NCBI GenBank assembly: GCA_002344065.1
Contig: DDTK01000001.1
Location: forward strand, 66,621-130,620
From: Flammeovirgaceae bacterium UBA2366
GTDB taxonomy: Bacteria > Bacteroidota > Bacteroidia > Cytophagales > Cyclobacteriaceae
DNA: 64,000 nt
Reading direction: 5' to 3'
Shown: in pieces, positions 61,318-64,000 of the stretch
Numbering within the stretch: position 1 is the stretch's first letter
How the letters are laid out: each line of letters starts with the position of its first letter
Notes under the pieces: model-generated
Told to the model about the DNA's origin: nothing
The model's input: only the letters and a program-made list of their open reading frames with translations
Databases searched by the model: none
Program-made: the position numbers and the translations under genes

Positions 61318-62259
61318 TTAATTACACCCCTCACTATAATCACTTAACTCATAAATTTTTTTGTATTTGCTTTTGTCAAGCAGCCACTCCAGTGCTTTCT
61401 GTTTATCGGTTTGCTTTTCATAAAATGACTCAGCAATAGCATACCCGATATAATACCCCAGATCGTGCATACGACTACCCGCACTACTGCCATTGTAAAG
61501 CCAGGGTTTTAAATCGGTGCTCTTTTGTTTGACAGCCTCATTAAATTCATTTTGTATTTCACAGGCGTGGGCTTTACCATACTCATGAATATGCGAATTA
61601 ATATTCAACCCGGTAACCAACTCCGTAACAAAATCTGCAACACCTTCATTCATTACCGAAACTAACAAATCTGTATTTCTACCTTTCTGCCGGGTATGCA
61701 CCGCCTCATGCGCTACCATAGAAACAATATCACCAGTGTTTCCGATAATGCTGTTTAACCAGGGTGTTAGTTCATCTTTTACAACCTGTTTGTCAGCCGC
61801 AGCAATCTCCGATCCTATCAGAATTAAATTACCACTAGTGGTGCCACCCGTACGCAAGCATCCTATCGCAAAACAAACATCCGGAATTTTAAATGCAGGC
61901 AATTCACGTTCAAACTTTTTAAGAATTCCTTCAATCTCATTTTTCCGGTCAACAATGTTCTCTGTCAACGGCCTTACCGAATTCCAGAACTGAGGATATC
62001 TGCCAATAATCTTCACATACTCGGCTGCAGTAAACTTGCGGATGCGGATAAATGTTTTAAAGTGATTTGTTGCCTGGTCAATATATTCTGTTTGAATGAT
62101 GGTTACACTATCCTCTTTCGATTGGGCAGTGTTTAATTTATCATAAGCCCTCCAGAAATTATTAATGTCAGTGGTGCTGATAGAAGAGTGCTGACCTAAA
62201 CAAAAGCTGCTTACAATCAACAAGTACACAAATAAAAATATACAACGCTTAGTAGGCAT
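61318..62259 (-). CDS. secreted DUF2268-like zinc metalloprotease
   Basis: The ATG at MPTKRCIFLFVYLLIV was chosen over an upstream TTG. After the signal peptide the metal site HEAVH (residues 184-188) lies in MVAHEAVHTRQKG, and a second Glu candidate lies in MNEGVADFVTELVTG. This is the DUF2268 predicted Zn-protease arrangement. It overlaps the end of birA by 11 bases. Substrate unknown. Confidence 0.8.
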   Translation of the reverse strand: MPTKRCIFLFVYLLIVSSFCLGQHSSISTTDINNFWRAYDKLNTAQSKEDSVTIIQTEYIDQATNHFKTFIRIRKFTAAEYVKIIGRYPQFWNSVRPLTENIVDRKNEIEGILKKFERELPAFKIPDVCFAIGCLRTGGTTSGNLILIGSEIAAADKQVVKDELTPWLNSIIGNTGDIVSMVAHEAVHTRQKGRNTDLLVSVMNEGVADFVTELVTGLNINSHIHEYGKAHACEIQNEFNEAVKQKSTDLKPWLYNGSSAGSRMHDLGYYIGYAIAESFYEKQTDKQKALEWLLDKSKYKKIYELSDYSEGCN

Positions 62260-63010
62260 AACGGATTTCTCTAAAGACAAAAGACTTAAGTTCTCCTTTT
62301 AGCAGTACACAGAGCTTGCCTTCTTCTGTAACACCTTTCACTATACCCTGTTGTGTTTGATGGTCAATAACAAATTCATGAAGTTCATCACGCCAATATA
62401 AATTTTCTTCATATGCTTGTTTCAATTTTTCCAATTCACCTGTCTTCAAGCGCAAATACCTGGCCTCTATCTTTTCTACCAAAACCGAAAAAACAGTATT
62501 TAAGTCAAACACTTCTTCACGCTCTAAATTCATTGAGGTTGCTTGCGGCATCGGAAAAAATCGTTGGTTTACGTTTAACCCAATCCCCACAACCGATCGG
62601 TCAATGCGTTGATTAACGATTTGGTTTTCGATAAGGATTCCACAAATCTTTTTATCGTTAACCATAATATCATTGGGCCATTTGATTTTAATCGTTTCAT
62701 CCGGCAAAAAGTGCAGAAGACAATCGTACAGCCCTAATGAAACTGCCATACTGAGGTAAAACTGTTGGTGAAGGGTGATAAAATTCGGCTTCAGACCAAT
62801 TGAAAAAGTAAGGTTCTTTCCCGGTTCGCTTACCCAGATACTACCCTGCTGCCCGCGGCCGGCCGTTTGGTGTTGGGTTACTACTACTATACCCTCAGTT
62901 GAACCCTTTTGCTGCATCAGGCGTTGAACTTCAAGGTTTGTAGAGTGACATTCTGGCACAAATACAAGATGCTGACCTATGAAAAGGGTGTTGGCAGGGA
63001 TTTTATACAA
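62249..63010 (-). CDS. birA: biotin--[acetyl-CoA-carboxylase] ligase
   Basis: The catalytic motifs GRGQQGSIWVSEPGKNLTFSI, IKWPNDIMVNDKKICGILIE and the C-terminal small domain identify the biotin-protein ligase. There is no N-terminal DNA-binding domain, so it does not act as a biotin repressor. 253 residues. The start is a TTG (LYKIPANTLFIGQHLVFVPE), as no ATG fits the conserved N-terminus. Confidence 0.93.
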   Translation of the reverse strand: MYKIPANTLFIGQHLVFVPECHSTNLEVQRLMQQKGSTEGIVVVTQHQTAGRGQQGSIWVSEPGKNLTFSIGLKPNFITLHQQFYLSMAVSLGLYDCLLHFLPDETIKIKWPNDIMVNDKKICGILIENQIVNQRIDRSVVGIGLNVNQRFFPMPQATSMNLEREEVFDLNTVFSVLVEKIEARYLRLKTGELEKLKQAYEENLYWRDELHEFVIDHQTQQGIVKGVTEEGKLCVLLKGELKSFVFREIRYAY

Positions 63011-63021
63011 GTAATTTGTTG

Positions 63022-63029
63022 TAATTTTG
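63022..63029 (+). promoter_or_regulatory. -7 box for rsfS
   Basis: TAATTTTG, a perfect TAnnTTTG, lies 22 bases before the rsfS ATG in the 41-base gap divergent from birA. Confidence 0.5.
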
Positions 63030-63051
63030 TTCGAAAACCGAAGATAGCTTA

Positions 63052-63438
63052 ATGGCGAAAAAAAGAAAGGGTGTCAGTTCTGAAAAACTTTGTGACGCCA
63101 TAGTAAAAGGAATGCAGGAAAAGAAAGCCCTCGACATCCTGATATTAGATCTCCGAAAAATAAAAAATGCCGTTGCCGATTTTTTTGTGATCTGCTCCGG
63201 TGGATCAGACAAGCAACTGGATGCCATTGCCGATTCTGTGGACGAGGAGGTGTTTAAGGCCCTGAAAGAAAATCCACGGCATGTGGAAGGTAAGAACAAT
63301 AAAGAATGGGTATTACTCGACTACTTTGATGTTGTAGCCCATATCTTTCGCAACGATAAGCGGGAATTCTTTGCTTTGGAGAAACTATGGGGCGATGCCG
63401 ATATAATTGAAATTGAAGATCCGGTAATAACCAAATAA
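63052..63438 (+). CDS. rsfS: ribosome silencing factor RsfS (YbeB/Iojap)
   Basis: RsfS binds L14 and blocks subunit joining in starvation. The signature DILILDLRKIKNAVADFFVICSGGSDKQLDAIADSV and WVLLDYFDVVAHIFRNDKREFFALEKLWGDA are complete. 128 residues. It precedes ftsH on the same strand by 44 bases, an arrangement found in many Bacteroidota. Confidence 0.95.
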   Translation: MAKKRKGVSSEKLCDAIVKGMQEKKALDILILDLRKIKNAVADFFVICSGGSDKQLDAIADSVDEEVFKALKENPRHVEGKNNKEWVLLDYFDVVAHIFRNDKREFFALEKLWGDADIIEIEDPVITK

Positions 63439-63482
63439 ACCGGATCGCGTTAATGAAGTGAACTTTTTGAACCGAGAACGAG

Positions 63483-64000
63483 ATGTCTGACAAACGAGAT
63501 AATAAAATACTCCCCCCCAAAGCACCTAAAGGAGGAAACTACCAGTTGTGGGTAATTCTGGCTACCGTAGCCATCATTATGGCAGTGATGTATTTCAATA
63601 CATCCAATACCCTGAAGGAAAAAGATCTTAGGGAATTAAAAACCATGATCGAAAGCCGCGATGTGCGCAGTATAATTTTAATTAAGGATAAGGAAATTGT
63701 AGAAGTTACCCTGTCTTCAAGTGCACTGCAGAATGCCAAATATAAAGAAGACATTCAAGGACCTATGGGCCAAAATAATGCAGGGCCTCATTACAAGGTG
63801 AAGATCATTTCAGTCGATAATTTCGATCGCTGGTACAACGAACTTGTAAGCAAAATTCCCGAATCGGAACGTCCGGAATACCGGGCTGAAACCCGGGTTG
63901 ATTATTTCAACATGTTTTTCAGCTGGGGATTCCTTTTCCTGTTGCTATTTGGTTTTTGGATGCTCATGCGCAGGATGACCGGTGGTGGTGGACCAGGCGG
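63483..64000 (+). CDS. ftsH: ATP-dependent zinc metalloprotease FtsH (partial, N-terminus only)
   Basis: The first 172 residues are in the window. The opening MSDKRDNKILPPKAPKGGN is followed by a membrane helix (LWVILATVAIIMAVMYF), the periplasmic FtsH_ext domain (LRELKTMIESRDVRSIILIKD, then HYKVKIISVDNFDRWYNEL) and a second helix (WGFLFLLLFGFWMLMRRM) ending in GGGGPGG. The AAA and protease domains lie beyond the edge. FtsH degrades membrane and short-lived cytosolic proteins. Confidence 0.93.
   Translation, partial: MSDKRDNKILPPKAPKGGNYQLWVILATVAIIMAVMYFNTSNTLKEKDLRELKTMIESRDVRSIILIKDKEIVEVTLSSSALQNAKYKEDIQGPMGQNNAGPHYKVKIISVDNFDRWYNELVSKIPESERPEYRAETRVDYFNMFFSWGFLFLLLFGFWMLMRRMTGGGGPG

Overview
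The window is a chromosomal segment from a member of the Bacteroidota, most likely order Cytophagales. The signs are several TAnnTTTG-type -7 promoter boxes, secreted lipoproteins with short lipoboxes, an ECF sigma / FecR / TonB receptor cluster, carboxypeptidase-regulatory-like N-termini on TonB receptors, DUF5522 and DUF2795 proteins, and weak Shine-Dalgarno sites. There is no prophage, transposase, CRISPR array, rRNA or tRNA that I can see. Both edges cut genes: nqrA at the left and ftsH at the right.

Layout. 0-5.5 kb: nqrA (partial), cmk with a tiny overlapping lipoprotein gene, then small hypothetical genes, including a patch bounded by hairpin repeats and a duplicated gene tail. In that patch a DUF3592-like membrane gene is split by an A8 slip site. 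5.6-12.3 kb: MATE transporter, lipoprotein serpin, Dabb protein, and a three-gene acyl-CoA dehydrogenase / kinase / SDR unit that looks like 4-hydroxyacyl-CoA catabolism. 12.4-22.4 kb: CBS protein, MASE1 and TPR histidine kinases, ArfB ribosome rescue factor, small zinc-ribbon and PhnA-like proteins, an ABC-F ATPase and a JmjC-type cupin. 22.4-30.2 kb: rplM-rpsI-rpsB-tsf, an RluA-family synthase, a PhoB/PhoR-like pair, a zinc aminopeptidase and recA. 30.2-38.7 kb: two tandem MacB-type permeases without ATPase, queA, ispD, ettA and small membrane or lipoproteins.

38.7-51.9 kb is the most interesting part, a metal-acquisition region. One minus-strand operon encodes a CFFCGG OB-like secreted protein, a His-rich lipoprotein and a COG0523 GTPase. 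Its promoter carries a perfect 7-1-7 palindrome overlapping the -7 box, like a Zur operator. Next come a cobalamin-riboswitch-controlled BtuB-like receptor, a second TonB receptor with a DtxR-like palindrome at its start, a cytochrome c / AraC pair, and an ABC ATPase + His-rich FtsX-type permease + second CFFCGG protein. Together the parts resemble the zinc-uptake system zrgABCDE of Vibrio, apparently in a Bacteroidota form split over two loci.

52-61.3 kb: a large BNR-repeat secreted protein, then an ECF sigma factor, FecR anti-sigma factor, an unusual STN protein carrying surface-type repeats, and a TonB receptor. An identical bipartite motif (AGGGGTAA-N14-GTC) precedes both the sigma gene and the receptor gene, which predicts the sigma factor's own promoter. 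61.3-64 kb: a DUF2268 metalloprotease, birA, rsfS and the start of ftsH.

Intergenic DNA is rich in long imperfect palindromes of several sequence types, most of them placed just downstream of genes.
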